Positions 5,859 through 13,585 of a stretch of DNA of 22,002 nt are shown here, in pieces. This stretch comes from Erythrobacter sp. GTDB taxonomy: Bacteria > Pseudomonadota > Alphaproteobacteria > Sphingomonadales > Sphingomonadaceae. The translations under genes and the position numbers were made by a program. Location of the stretch: contig NZOF01000090.1 of the NCBI GenBank assembly GCA_002695185.1, positions 1 through 22,002 of the forward strand, in the 5' to 3' direction. The first letter of the stretch is position 1. Each line of letters starts with the position of its first letter. The notes below the pieces were generated by a model that worked only from the letters and a program-made list of their open reading frames with translations, was not told the origin of the DNA and searched no databases.

Positions 5859-6377
5859 TCAGGTCAAAGTGCCGCGCGTGGGATAACCCTTGTCCAGCGT
5901 GAATTCGAGACCTTCGAGCAGATCGTCGAGATCGGGCCGCGTGAACGGCGCGCTCTGTACCACGGCGAAATGCAGCGTACCGTCGGGTTTCACTACGAAC
6001 AGGCCCGGTTCGCTGAACATATCGGCCTCCTCGCTGCCTTCGCGCTTCTGCGAGATATAGAGGCCCCACTCGCGCGCCTTTTCCTCGCTCATGGAATGGG
6101 CGAGCGGCAGATCGCCCGTATCCCATTCCTGGTGGCTGACGGCGGCGCGTTCGGCACTGTCCATCGACACGGCGAACACGTTGATGCCCTTGTCGGTGAA
6201 GTTGCTCAGCTTGCTGCCGAGTTCGGTCAGATACTTTTTGCAGATCGGGCAATGCTTGCCGCGATAGAACACCAGCATGGTGAAGTTTTCGGGCGATTGC
6301 TCCGACAGCTCGAAACGCGCATCGATCGTCAGCGGCAGGTCGAGTGAGGGAACGGGCTTTCCGGGAATGAGGGTCAT
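5859..6377 (-). CDS. Peroxiredoxin-like AhpC/TSA protein with CPIC motif
   Basis: A 172-residue thioredoxin-fold protein of the AhpC/TSA (peroxiredoxin-like) group, probably a cytoplasmic thiol peroxidase or thiol-disulfide reductase. Visible features are NFTMLVFYRGKHCPICKKYL with Cys43 and Cys46 in a CxxC arrangement, INVFAVSMDS typical of the family, and EPGLFVVKPDGTLHF near the end. No signal peptide is present. Typical 2-Cys peroxiredoxins have PxxxT/SxxC at the peroxidatic site. Here the motif is closer to a thioredoxin CxxC, so peroxidase activity is an inference. The start at 6377 has a strong GGAG site six bases upstream. It follows rnr by 48 bases and may be cotranscribed. Confidence 0.85.
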   Translation of the reverse strand: MTLIPGKPVPSLDLPLTIDARFELSEQSPENFTMLVFYRGKHCPICKKYLTELGSKLSNFTDKGINVFAVSMDSAERAAVSHQEWDTGDLPLAHSMSEEKAREWGLYISQKREGSEEADMFSEPGLFVVKPDGTLHFAVVQSAPFTRPDLDDLLEGLEFTLDKGYPTRGTLT

Positions 6378-6425
6378 GGTATCTCCTTTATGAGACCAAT
6401 GACCGGCAGACCGTGCCCGTTCCGT

Positions 6426-8729
6426 CTACTTCTTCTTGCGGCCCTGGTGCCGGATGTTCTTCGGCCGGCCGCGCTGGCCCTGGCCGTGTTTCTGGCGCGG
6501 GGCGCCCTGCCCCTTGCGCAGCGGCTTTTTCTTGTGCTGCATGCGGTCGCCGCGCTTTTCGACCGGCGACCCGTCGCTATCGGGGATTTCGAACTTCAGC
6601 GCACCCGTCAGGGCGTTGGCTTCGGCCAGCTTCAGCTTCAGACGGTCGCCCACGGCGTAGGTCGTGCCGCTGTTTTCGCCAACGAGTTCCCGCGCCCCTT
6701 CGTCATAACGGAAATACTCGCGGCCCAGCGTGGAGACCGGCACCAGCCCGTCACCGCCTAGGTTTTCGATGGTGGCGAAAAAGCCGAAGCCCTGCACGCC
6801 GGTGATGCGGGTATCGAACGTCTCGCCCACCCGACCGGAAAGCCACGCGGCGACATAGCGGTCGATCGTATCCCGTTCGGCCTCCATAGCGCGGCGTTCG
6901 GTCTGGCTGATCGCATCGGTGATCTGGTTGAGCGCGGTCTTGTCGCGATCGGACAGGCCCGAGGCTTCGGGGATATCGCCCTTGGGTTTGGGTTGCTCCA
7001 GCTTGTAGGCATCGACCAGCGCGCGGTGCACCAGAAGGTCGGCATAACGGCGGATCGGCGAGGTGAAATGGGCATAACTGCCGAGCGCCAAGCCGAAGTG
7101 TCCCGAGTTGGAAGGGCCGTAATAGGCCTGCGTCTGACTGCGCAGCACTGCTTCCATTATCAGTGCCTTTTCAGCAGGATCGACGATATCCTTCAGCATC
7201 CGGTTGAAGAGGCCGGGCGTGATGACCTGCCCCATGGCGAAGCTTTTGCCCTGGCTGGCGAGATATTCCTTGAACGCCATCAGCTTTTCGCGGCTCGGCG
7301 TCTCGTGGACACGATAGACGACCGGCGCGGCTTTTTCTTCCAGCGCCTTGGCTGCCGCGACATTGGCCGCGATCATGAAGTCTTCCACCACGCGGTGCGC
7401 ATCGAGGCGTTCGCGCACGGCGATTTCCTCGATCACACCCTCGTCGTCGAGGCGAACTTGCCGTTCGGGCAGTTCGAGGTCGAGAGGATCGCGCGCCTGG
7501 CGTGCCTTGAACAGCAGCTTCCACGCACCCCACAGGTTCTTCAGATTATCGTCGGCGCTGCCATCGTCGATCGCCTTCTGAGCATCTTCATAGGCGATAT
7601 TGGCCGCGAGCCGCACGGTGGCGCGGGTGAAGCGCCATTTGGTGATCTTGCCTTCGGGCGAAATGCGCAGATGGCACGCCATGGCCGCGCGGTCTTCGTT
7701 TTCGACCAGCGAGCATACGTCCGCCGAGAGAATTTCGGGCAGCATCGGCACGACGCGGTCGGGGAAATAGACCGAATTTCCGCGCTTGCGGGCTTCCTTG
7801 TCGAGCTTGCCGCCGGGGCGGACATAGAAGGACACATCGGCAATCCCGACGATCGCCTTGTAACCGCCCTCCCCATCCGGTTCGGCCCAGATCGCGTCAT
7901 CGTGATCGCGCGCATCGGCAGGGTCGATCGCGACGATCGGCACATCGCGCAAATCCTCGCGCTTGTCCTCGCTCAGCGGGAGTTCGGCGACGCGCTGCGC
8001 TTCTTCCAGCGTTTCGTCGGGAAAAATATAGGGAATGCCATGCTTGGCGATGGCGATCAGGCTGAAGCTCTTGGGCGCCAGCGGATCGCCGATCACCTCG
8101 ACCACCTTCACAGCGGAACGCGCCGACTTGCCGGCCTTTTCGGCCAGCACCAATTCGCCTTCCTCTGCGCCGCCGAGATCGGAAATGGGCGAGGAGTTGC
8201 GCACCCGCTTGTCCACCGGCGCAAGCCACGGCTTCCCGCTGCCGTCGAACTCGACGACACCCATCAGGCCTTCGGTGCGCGCGGGAAGCTTCTTCATCGG
8301 ATGGGCTACCCAGCCCTTCCCGGCCTCTTCGGTGCGGGCGAGGAAACGGTCGCCGCGCTTGAGCGCCGCAACTTTCTTGCTTTCCTTGACCACGAGCCGC
8401 GGTGACTTGCCGGGCGCGTCTTCGTCCCAGCTTTCGGGAACGGCAATCGGGTCGCCGTCCTCGATCTCGACCACCTTGAGCACGGTTACCTTCGGCAGGC
8501 CGCCCATCTTGTGAAAGGCGGTCTTCCTGCCGTCGATCAGGCCTTCTTCGGCCATGTCCTTGAGGCGCTTCTTCAGCGCGATCTTTTCCTGACCCTTGAT
8601 GCCGAATGCTTTGGCGATTTCACGCTTGCCGGCCGGCTTGTCGGAGGTCTGGATGAATTCGAGTATGTCTGTCTTGGAAGGAAGCCCCTGCTTCCTCCCG
8701 GTTCTGTTCTGTTTTGTCATGCGCGCCAT
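6426..8729 (-). CDS. rnr: Ribonuclease R
   Basis: Processive 3'-5' exoribonuclease of the RNase II/RNB family, degrading structured RNA, rRNA fragments and mRNA. The 767-residue product has an N-terminal winged-helix region (about 15-75), cold-shock-like RNA-binding segments (about 80-215), and an RNB catalytic domain with AIDPADARDHDDAIW at 267-281 supplying the metal-binding aspartates. HFTSPIRRYADLLVHRAL marks the family signature later in the domain. An S1 domain follows (about 640-725), and the protein ends in a very basic Lys/Arg/Gln/Gly tail over the last ~40 residues. Met1 at 8729 or Met4 at 8720 could be the start, and no strong ribosome-binding site decides between them. It begins 12 bases after the M28 peptidase stop and is probably in the same transcript. 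Confidence 0.96.
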   Translation of the reverse strand: MARMTKQNRTGRKQGLPSKTDILEFIQTSDKPAGKREIAKAFGIKGQEKIALKKRLKDMAEEGLIDGRKTAFHKMGGLPKVTVLKVVEIEDGDPIAVPESWDEDAPGKSPRLVVKESKKVAALKRGDRFLARTEEAGKGWVAHPMKKLPARTEGLMGVVEFDGSGKPWLAPVDKRVRNSSPISDLGGAEEGELVLAEKAGKSARSAVKVVEVIGDPLAPKSFSLIAIAKHGIPYIFPDETLEEAQRVAELPLSEDKREDLRDVPIVAIDPADARDHDDAIWAEPDGEGGYKAIVGIADVSFYVRPGGKLDKEARKRGNSVYFPDRVVPMLPEILSADVCSLVENEDRAAMACHLRISPEGKITKWRFTRATVRLAANIAYEDAQKAIDDGSADDNLKNLWGAWKLLFKARQARDPLDLELPERQVRLDDEGVIEEIAVRERLDAHRVVEDFMIAANVAAAKALEEKAAPVVYRVHETPSREKLMAFKEYLASQGKSFAMGQVITPGLFNRMLKDIVDPAEKALIMEAVLRSQTQAYYGPSNSGHFGLALGSYAHFTSPIRRYADLLVHRALVDAYKLEQPKPKGDIPEASGLSDRDKTALNQITDAISQTERRAMEAERDTIDRYVAAWLSGRVGETFDTRITGVQGFGFFATIENLGGDGLVPVSTLGREYFRYDEGARELVGENSGTTYAVGDRLKLKLAEANALTGALKFEIPDSDGSPVEKRGDRMQHKKKPLRKGQGAPRQKHGQGQRGRPKNIRHQGRKKK

Positions 8730-8741
8730 ATGGGGACGCAG

Positions 8742-10100
8742 CTACTCGCTGTCATCCTTTTGCGCAGCGAGTGGTTCGAATTGCCCCGCCGGGACAGCGC
8801 TGGAGACGGGGCTCATCACGCCGTCGGCTCCGGTCGCGCTGACGCCGAAAATCCAGTCATCGCCGCGAACTCCTTCAAGACGCGCATTGGTGGCCACGAC
8901 ATTCTCGATCACCGGTTCTTCGCGCCAATAGGGTTCGTCGGTGCGGCGCTGCCATACGGTGTAGCTCACCGCACCCGGCACCTTTTCCCAGCTGACATCG
9001 GTGAAAGTCTGCACAGCTGCCTTGGCTGCGGATGCAGGCGGAGCGGGTGACCGGGCAAGCCTGTCCAGCGCGCGAATGTTGAACTGCGTCACTTTGGCGA
9101 GATAGGCAAAATCCATCTCGTCAATAGTGTCGCCATAGATCACGCCGTCTTCAGTACGCAGATCCTGATGCTGATGGTCGTAATCTTCCACTGCCACGGC
9201 GATGCGGATCGCGGGAAAGCCCTTTTCCATGAAGGGTATCTGGTCCCCGCCTCGGCCCATGCGGTCGACCCGCCAGATCTGACGCACATCGAGGCCGTCC
9301 GTCGTTTCGTCGGCAAGATTGTCCAGCCAGCGCGAAAGGTTGCGGCTCGGGCTGTCGTTTTCCCCGCCCTCGCGGCGCTGGCCGGCGCGGACTGCATCGG
9401 TCAGATCGGCGCGCGGCCCTTCGGAGAAGACGCGAACATGTTCGGCATCGCAGAACCCGTCGCTGCTACAGCTGTTGCCGACGATGTCGTTATTGAGCAC
9501 GGCCTTCACGTCCCAGCCCTGCTCTTCCGCATAATCGGCCAGCAGGCGCCCGCCGTAGAGCCCCTGCTCCTCGCCCGATAACAGCGCGTAGACGATAGTG
9601 ACCGGATAGCTGTTGCCGCTGAGATTGCGGGCGGCTTCCAGCACCAGGACCGTGCCCGAGCCATCGTCATTCGCGCCGGGAGCATCGCTTTCCCAGTCCA
9701 TCACGTCACTGGCACGGCTGTCGATATGGCCCTGCACGATGACGACTTCGTTGGGCCGTTCAGTGCCGCGCTGGATCGCAACGGCATTGCGCAGGCGCGT
9801 GGGCCGCGGCAGGCGCCCTCCCGCAGGCTCTATCCGTTCGGGTGCGACGACTTCGAGGCAGCCGTCGCAACCTGCTGAAATCCTGCCAAATTCGGCGAGG
9901 CCCCAATCGACTGCAGCGCCGATGCCGCGCTTTGGGTTATCCTGTTCCGAAAGCGTATGCCGGGTGCCGAACCCGACCAGTGTGTCGATATCGGCACGCA
10001 GCCGTTCCTGCGAAACATCGGCCGCCGGATCGGCAGGCGCGCTTTCCTGCGCTGCGAGCGGGGCGGAAACGAGGGCGACGAGCGGGAGAAGTGTTCTCAT
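8742..10100 (-). CDS. Secreted M28 family metallopeptidase with C-terminal Fn3-like region
   Basis: A predicted exported zinc aminopeptidase or carboxypeptidase-like enzyme of peptidase family M28, 452 residues. The signal peptide MRTLLPLVALVSAPLAAQ fixes the start at 10100, preceded by GGAG; the frame extends 12 codons further but without a signal. The two-zinc site can be followed: GHIDS (His125), GANDDGSG (Asp145), SGEEQG (Glu177/Glu178), NNDIVGN (Asp205) and DYDHQHQD (His311). From about residue 365 the sequence (DVSWEKVPGAVSYTVWQRR) resembles a fibronectin type III-like beta domain. Cys78/Cys81 and Cys211/Cys217 could form disulfides in the periplasm. It lies 12 bases upstream of rnr and downstream of proS. 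Substrate is unknown. Confidence 0.88.
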   Translation of the reverse strand: MRTLLPLVALVSAPLAAQESAPADPAADVSQERLRADIDTLVGFGTRHTLSEQDNPKRGIGAAVDWGLAEFGRISAGCDGCLEVVAPERIEPAGGRLPRPTRLRNAVAIQRGTERPNEVVIVQGHIDSRASDVMDWESDAPGANDDGSGTVLVLEAARNLSGNSYPVTIVYALLSGEEQGLYGGRLLADYAEEQGWDVKAVLNNDIVGNSCSSDGFCDAEHVRVFSEGPRADLTDAVRAGQRREGGENDSPSRNLSRWLDNLADETTDGLDVRQIWRVDRMGRGGDQIPFMEKGFPAIRIAVAVEDYDHQHQDLRTEDGVIYGDTIDEMDFAYLAKVTQFNIRALDRLARSPAPPASAAKAAVQTFTDVSWEKVPGAVSYTVWQRRTDEPYWREEPVIENVVATNARLEGVRGDDWIFGVSATGADGVMSPVSSAVPAGQFEPLAAQKDDSE

Positions 10101-10158
10101 GGCCTCCAGTCTTGCCGCGAAACGCAGGCAATACAAGAGCCTGTTTGCTTACAGCGGT

Positions 10159-10197
10159 GGGGCCTCCTGTAGCGAAGCGCCAGAAGGCGGAGGCCCC
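10159..10197 (-). terminator. Large hairpin after proS
   Basis: A perfect 9-bp stem GGGGCCTCC/GGAGGCCCC encloses a 21-base loop that can form a smaller inner GCC/GGC hairpin. It lies in the 107-base gap between the proS stop and the M28 peptidase start. No T-run follows on the minus strand, so it may be a weak or factor-assisted terminator, an mRNA 3'-end stabiliser or a processing site. Confidence 0.45.
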
Positions 10198-10207
10198 GAA
10201 CCAGCCT

Positions 10208-11749
10208 TTAGTAAGCCTTCGCCAGCAGGATCCGCTCGACCGCCGGCTCGCCGGTAAAGATGCATGCACCATCGACCGGCACGTTGTTCATCGGCACATT
10301 GCGGATGGTGAGCTTGTGTTCCTTCAACCGCTCGACCACCTTTTCCAGCGCCGCGCCGGTGGGTTTCGACCACTGGACCTCCACCCATCCGGGATAGCGC
10401 GAGGCACTGAAATGCTTTTCCACCTCGGCAAAGTCGGTGACGCCGCGCGTGATATTGGCATCGCGGTGTTCCTGCGCTTCGGTAAGCAGCGCATTCTGCA
10501 TGTCGGCCAGAATATCGGGTATGGTCTGGCCGGCCACTTCGCGCGTCGGGGTCTGGAACGCGGTCTTGCCGGTTTCCTGATCCCAAAACCGGTCACGGCG
10601 CAGCAGCGATACGGCGCCGTTTTCCATGTCACGCCCGCCAACTTCAACGATGACCGGCGCACCCTTGCGGACATAATCCCAGCGCTTCTGCGCTGCCTTG
10701 CCGGGGCGGATGTCGAGCAGGACGCGCAGCGGTTCGCCGAGCACATGCTGGCTGGCAAGTGTGGCGCGCAGGGCCTCGCAATAGTCGATCAAAGCCTGAT
10801 CTTCTGGCTTGTCACGCAGCATGGGCAGGATCACCACCTGCTGCGGCGCGATCTTGGGCGGCAGGCGCAGGCCGTCGTCATCGCCATGCGTCATGATGAC
10901 GCCGCCGACCATGCGGGTGGATACGCCCCAGCTGGTGGTATGGGCCAGGCTCTCTCCGCCCTCGCGGTTCTGATATTTGATGCCGGACGCCTGGGCGAAA
11001 TTGGTCCCCAGGTAGTGGCTTGTTCCCGCCTGAAGCGCCTTGCCGTCCTGCATCATCGCTTCGATCGACCAGGTTTCCACAGCGCCGGGGAAGCGCTCGT
11101 TCTCGGGCTTTTCTCCCGGAACCACGGCCAGGGCGAGGTCTTCATCGGCAAAGGCGCGATAGACTTCGAGCATGCGGAGCGTATGCTCCTTCGCCTCGAC
11201 CTCATCCGCATGGGCGGTATGGCCTTCCTGCCAGAGGAATTCGCTGGTGCGCAGGAACATGCGGGTGCGCATTTCCCAGCGCACAACATTGGCCCACTGG
11301 TTGAGCTTGAGCGGCAAATCGCGCCAGCTCTGCACCCAGCGTGCCATGGCATCGCCAATGATGGTTTCCGAGGTGGGGCGAACGACCAACGGCTCTTCAA
11401 GCTTCGCTTCGGGATCGGGCACCAGCCCGCCATCCTTGCCCGCGATCAGGCGATGGTGCGTGACCACCGCCATTTCCTTGGCGAAGCCTTCGACATGCTC
11501 GGCCTCGCGCTCAAAATTGGAGAGCGGGATGAACAGCGGGAAATAGGCGTTCTCATGCCCCGTCGCCTTGATCCGGTCATCCAGCAGGCGCTGCATGCGT
11601 TCCCAGATGCCGAAACCCCAGGGCCGGATGACCATGCAGCCACGGACACCCGATTCCTCTGCCATTTCGGCGGCAGAGATGACTTCCTGATACCATGCGG
11701 CGAAATCGTCTTCGCGGCGGGAATTGAGGGCGTGGCGGATCTTGGACAT
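10208..11749 (-). CDS. proS: Prolyl-tRNA synthetase, eukaryote/archaea-like type
   Basis: Class II aminoacyl-tRNA synthetase charging tRNA-Pro. The 513-residue product matches the short eukaryote/archaea-like ProRS form common in alphaproteobacteria, not the bacterial form with an editing insertion. Visible are HALNSRREDDFAAWYQEVI at the N-terminus, VVRPTSETIIGDAMARWV, class II motif 2 around RWEMRTRMFLRTSEFLWQEG, motif 3 around THGDDDGLRLPP, and an anticodon-binding domain from about PQQVVILPM onward. The protein ends AKAY, a terminal Tyr typical of this form. The C-terminal region has only one cysteine near its end (GACIF), so a zinc knuckle is not apparent. The start at 11749 was preferred because the longer frame to 11845 runs into the phaR terminator. 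Confidence 0.95.
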   Translation of the reverse strand: MSKIRHALNSRREDDFAAWYQEVISAAEMAEESGVRGCMVIRPWGFGIWERMQRLLDDRIKATGHENAYFPLFIPLSNFEREAEHVEGFAKEMAVVTHHRLIAGKDGGLVPDPEAKLEEPLVVRPTSETIIGDAMARWVQSWRDLPLKLNQWANVVRWEMRTRMFLRTSEFLWQEGHTAHADEVEAKEHTLRMLEVYRAFADEDLALAVVPGEKPENERFPGAVETWSIEAMMQDGKALQAGTSHYLGTNFAQASGIKYQNREGGESLAHTTSWGVSTRMVGGVIMTHGDDDGLRLPPKIAPQQVVILPMLRDKPEDQALIDYCEALRATLASQHVLGEPLRVLLDIRPGKAAQKRWDYVRKGAPVIVEVGGRDMENGAVSLLRRDRFWDQETGKTAFQTPTREVAGQTIPDILADMQNALLTEAQEHRDANITRGVTDFAEVEKHFSASRYPGWVEVQWSKPTGAALEKVVERLKEHKLTIRNVPMNNVPVDGACIFTGEPAVERILLAKAY

Positions 11750-11845
11750 CGAATTTAGGACCTTTTTCTCGGAGCCGCTGGCAGGCCCGAGATACGCTCG
11801 CACTCGGCCTTTCGCTACCCCGTCCTTACTGCTGGTGACGCCCAT

Positions 11846-11874
11846 AAAGAAAAGGGCGGCGCTTCGACAAGCGC
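11846..11874 (-). terminator. Intrinsic terminator after phaR
   Basis: On the minus strand GCGCTT-GTCG-AAGCGC forms a perfect 6-bp stem with a tetraloop, followed after a short CGCCC by TTTTCTTT. It sits 32 bases downstream of the phaR stop and about 100 bases before the proS start, so proS probably has its own promoter. The remainder of this 156-base gap shows nothing else that I can support. Confidence 0.7.
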
Positions 11875-11905
11875 AGCGCTCGATCGAAAGAAGATTTTCC
11901 GGGGA

Positions 11906-12466
11906 TCAGCCCTGTTTGCCCAGTTCGTCGAGCTTCTTCTGCATGGCAGCCATCTGCTCGCGCATCTGGGCAAGATCGTCGCCATCGGTCTTTTGCGGCG
12001 CCTCCTCGGTCTTGCGGGCGGTGGGAATGAAGGCTTCGGCTGCATTCTGCATCATCTTGATATTCGCCTCGGCCATCTTGGCAAATGGGTTGGATTCCAT
12101 ACCCTTGGCGAAAGCCGACTGGAGCTCTTCCCGGTTCTTGCGGAAATGGGCCATGCTGGCTTCGAGGTAGCTCGGCATCATCGACTGCATAGAATTGCCG
12201 TACATGGAGATGAGATCGCGCAGAAAGCTGACGGGCAGCATGTGCTGCGTTCCGTGGCTTTCCTCTTCGACGATTATCTGGGTGAGGATGGTATGGGTGA
12301 TATCGTCACCGGTCTTCGCGTCGAGGACCTGGAAGTCGACATTCTCGCGCACCATCAGGGCCAGATCATCGAGGGTGATATAGCTAGACGTATCGGTGTT
12401 GTAGAGCCGCCGGTTGGCGTACTTCTTGATGATGATGGGTTCGCCCTCGGCGGTGCGCTTGGCCAT
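11906..12466 (-). CDS. phaR: Polyhydroxyalkanoate synthesis regulator PhaR
   Basis: Transcriptional repressor that senses polyhydroxyalkanoate and controls phasin and PHA genes. It binds DNA when polymer is absent and moves to nascent granules when it forms. The 186-residue protein has the diagnostic N-terminal DNA-binding domain (IIIKKYANRRLYNT, then SSYITLDDLALMVRE, residues 11-42), a central helical segment with SFLRDLISMYGNSMQS, and a C-terminal heptad-like helix DDLAQMREQMAAMQKKLDEL. The start at 12466 has GGAGAGAGC six bases upstream and gives the usual MAKR-type N-terminus; six upstream codons were rejected. Its promoter region carries TGCA-rich dyads consistent with autoregulation. 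No PHA synthase gene lies in the window. Confidence 0.95.
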   Translation of the reverse strand: MAKRTAEGEPIIIKKYANRRLYNTDTSSYITLDDLALMVRENVDFQVLDAKTGDDITHTILTQIIVEEESHGTQHMLPVSFLRDLISMYGNSMQSMMPSYLEASMAHFRKNREELQSAFAKGMESNPFAKMAEANIKMMQNAAEAFIPTARKTEEAPQKTDGDDLAQMREQMAAMQKKLDELGKQG

Positions 12467-12484
12467 GTTTTGCTCTCTCCCCAA

Positions 12485-12534
12485 GCTGCAGGTCTTGTGC
12501 AGCGCAAAGAGCTTAGCACTTGCACAATGTGCAA
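12485..12534. promoter_or_regulatory. phaR promoter region with two TGCA dyads
   Basis: Two inverted repeats lie in the 81-base gap upstream of phaR: GCTGCA-N7-TGCAGC at 12485-12503 and TTGCAC-AAT-GTGCAA at 12520-12534. The second is a perfect 15-bp dyad. On the minus strand a plausible promoter TTGCGT-N18-TAAGCT overlaps the second dyad. Paracoccus PhaR binds TGC-rich CTGC...GCAG sites, so autorepression by PhaR is a natural inference. The exact consensus in this lineage was not checked. Confidence 0.55.
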
Positions 12535-12547
12535 CGCAACACGCGTC

Positions 12548-13585
12548 TTAACGGGCGAACCTGTTGCCCAGGACGGTCAGCAATTCATATTGCGAAAGAG
12601 AGGTTTGCTGCTGCGCCTCTGGAAGATGGTAGGGCAGCTCGATCCAGTCACCCTCGCCTACAGCGGGCGCATCGGAAAGATCGACCACGATCATGTCCAT
12701 CGAGACCTTGCCGAGGATCGGGATGATTGTTTCACCGCTGCGGAATGCGCTTCCTCCCCAGCTTCGCAAAATGCCATCCGCATAGCCGAGCGAGACGACG
12801 CCCACTCGCATGTCGGCCGTTGCTGTATAAGTGGCGTTGTAGCCCACGGTATCGCCGCTCAACAGACGTCGGGTCTGCATGATCGCCGCCTTAGGATAGG
12901 CTACCTGCCGGATGTGTGGGGCGAGCTCCGGTCGCGGTACGCCGCCATAAAGGGCAAGCCCGGGTCGTGACAGATCGAAGTGATAGTCCGCGCCCAATGC
13001 GATGCCCGCGCTGTTCACAAGGCTGGCTTCCGTGTGCTTTACGCGCTGGACGGCATCGCGAAATATCGCGAGCTGCCGCGCATTCATCGGACTATCCTCG
13101 TCCGCAGAGGCCAGATGGCTTAGCAGGACCTGGATATCGAGTGCCTCGATCAAGGGATCGGAGATTTCGTGCGGCGAAATGCCCAGCCGGTTGATACCGC
13201 TGTCCACCATCAGATGGCAGGGCCCGCCGCCGCCGTCGATCCAGAGCTTTGCCTGTCGCAGGGAATCGATAACCGGACGTGCGCCCGTCTCGCGTGCGAA
13301 AGCGACATCGCCTTCGTCAAGCGGACCATGCAGAACGGCGATCTGACTTGCTGGTACATGCTCCAGCACCGGAGCGACTTCGGTCCAATGCGCCACGAAG
13401 AAATCGCGGCAACCTGCGTCACGCAGAGTGGGCACACAATGGTCCACGCCCAAGCCATAGCAATCGGCCTTTACCGCGGCCCCCGCCCTTGCGTGGCCGG
13501 AAAGACGGTCGAGTGCACGCCAGTTATGGGCCAAAGCGGCGCGATCGATATCGAGGCGAAGAGTTGGAGAGGCAGTTTTCATCAT
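12548..13585 (-). CDS. alr: Alanine racemase
   Basis: PLP-dependent alanine racemase making D-alanine for peptidoglycan. The 345-residue product has the PLP-lysine segment AAVKADCYGLG (Lys39; the usual form is AVKANAYGHG), MVDSGINRLGI, RPGLALYGGVP, and the second catalytic base region GDTVGYNATYTA with Tyr249. GKVSMDM is the classic C-terminal signature. Length is slightly under the ~360-residue norm but all landmarks are present. The first Met (13585) overlaps the transporter stop by four bases (ATGA), which suggests translational coupling; Met2 is an alternative. Coupling to an MHS transporter is not a standard arrangement for biosynthetic alr. A catabolic (dadX-like) role cannot be excluded. 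Confidence 0.93.
   Translation of the reverse strand: MMKTASPTLRLDIDRAALAHNWRALDRLSGHARAGAAVKADCYGLGVDHCVPTLRDAGCRDFFVAHWTEVAPVLEHVPASQIAVLHGPLDEGDVAFARETGARPVIDSLRQAKLWIDGGGGPCHLMVDSGINRLGISPHEISDPLIEALDIQVLLSHLASADEDSPMNARQLAIFRDAVQRVKHTEASLVNSAGIALGADYHFDLSRPGLALYGGVPRPELAPHIRQVAYPKAAIMQTRRLLSGDTVGYNATYTATADMRVGVVSLGYADGILRSWGGSAFRSGETIIPILGKVSMDMIVVDLSDAPAVGEGDWIELPYHLPEAQQQTSLSQYELLTVLGNRFAR

Noticed and set aside
6993..8405. 470-codon plus-strand frame over rnr
   Set aside because: Antisense shadow of ribonuclease R, which has all of its catalytic motifs.
9842..11758. 638-codon plus-strand frame over proS and part of the M28 gene
   Set aside because: Despite its length it spans two real minus-strand genes in antisense and encodes low-complexity His/Arg/Ala-rich sequence.
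11750..11845. 32-codon extension of ProS
   Set aside because: It overlaps the T-run of the phaR terminator, and the family N-terminus starts at the later Met.
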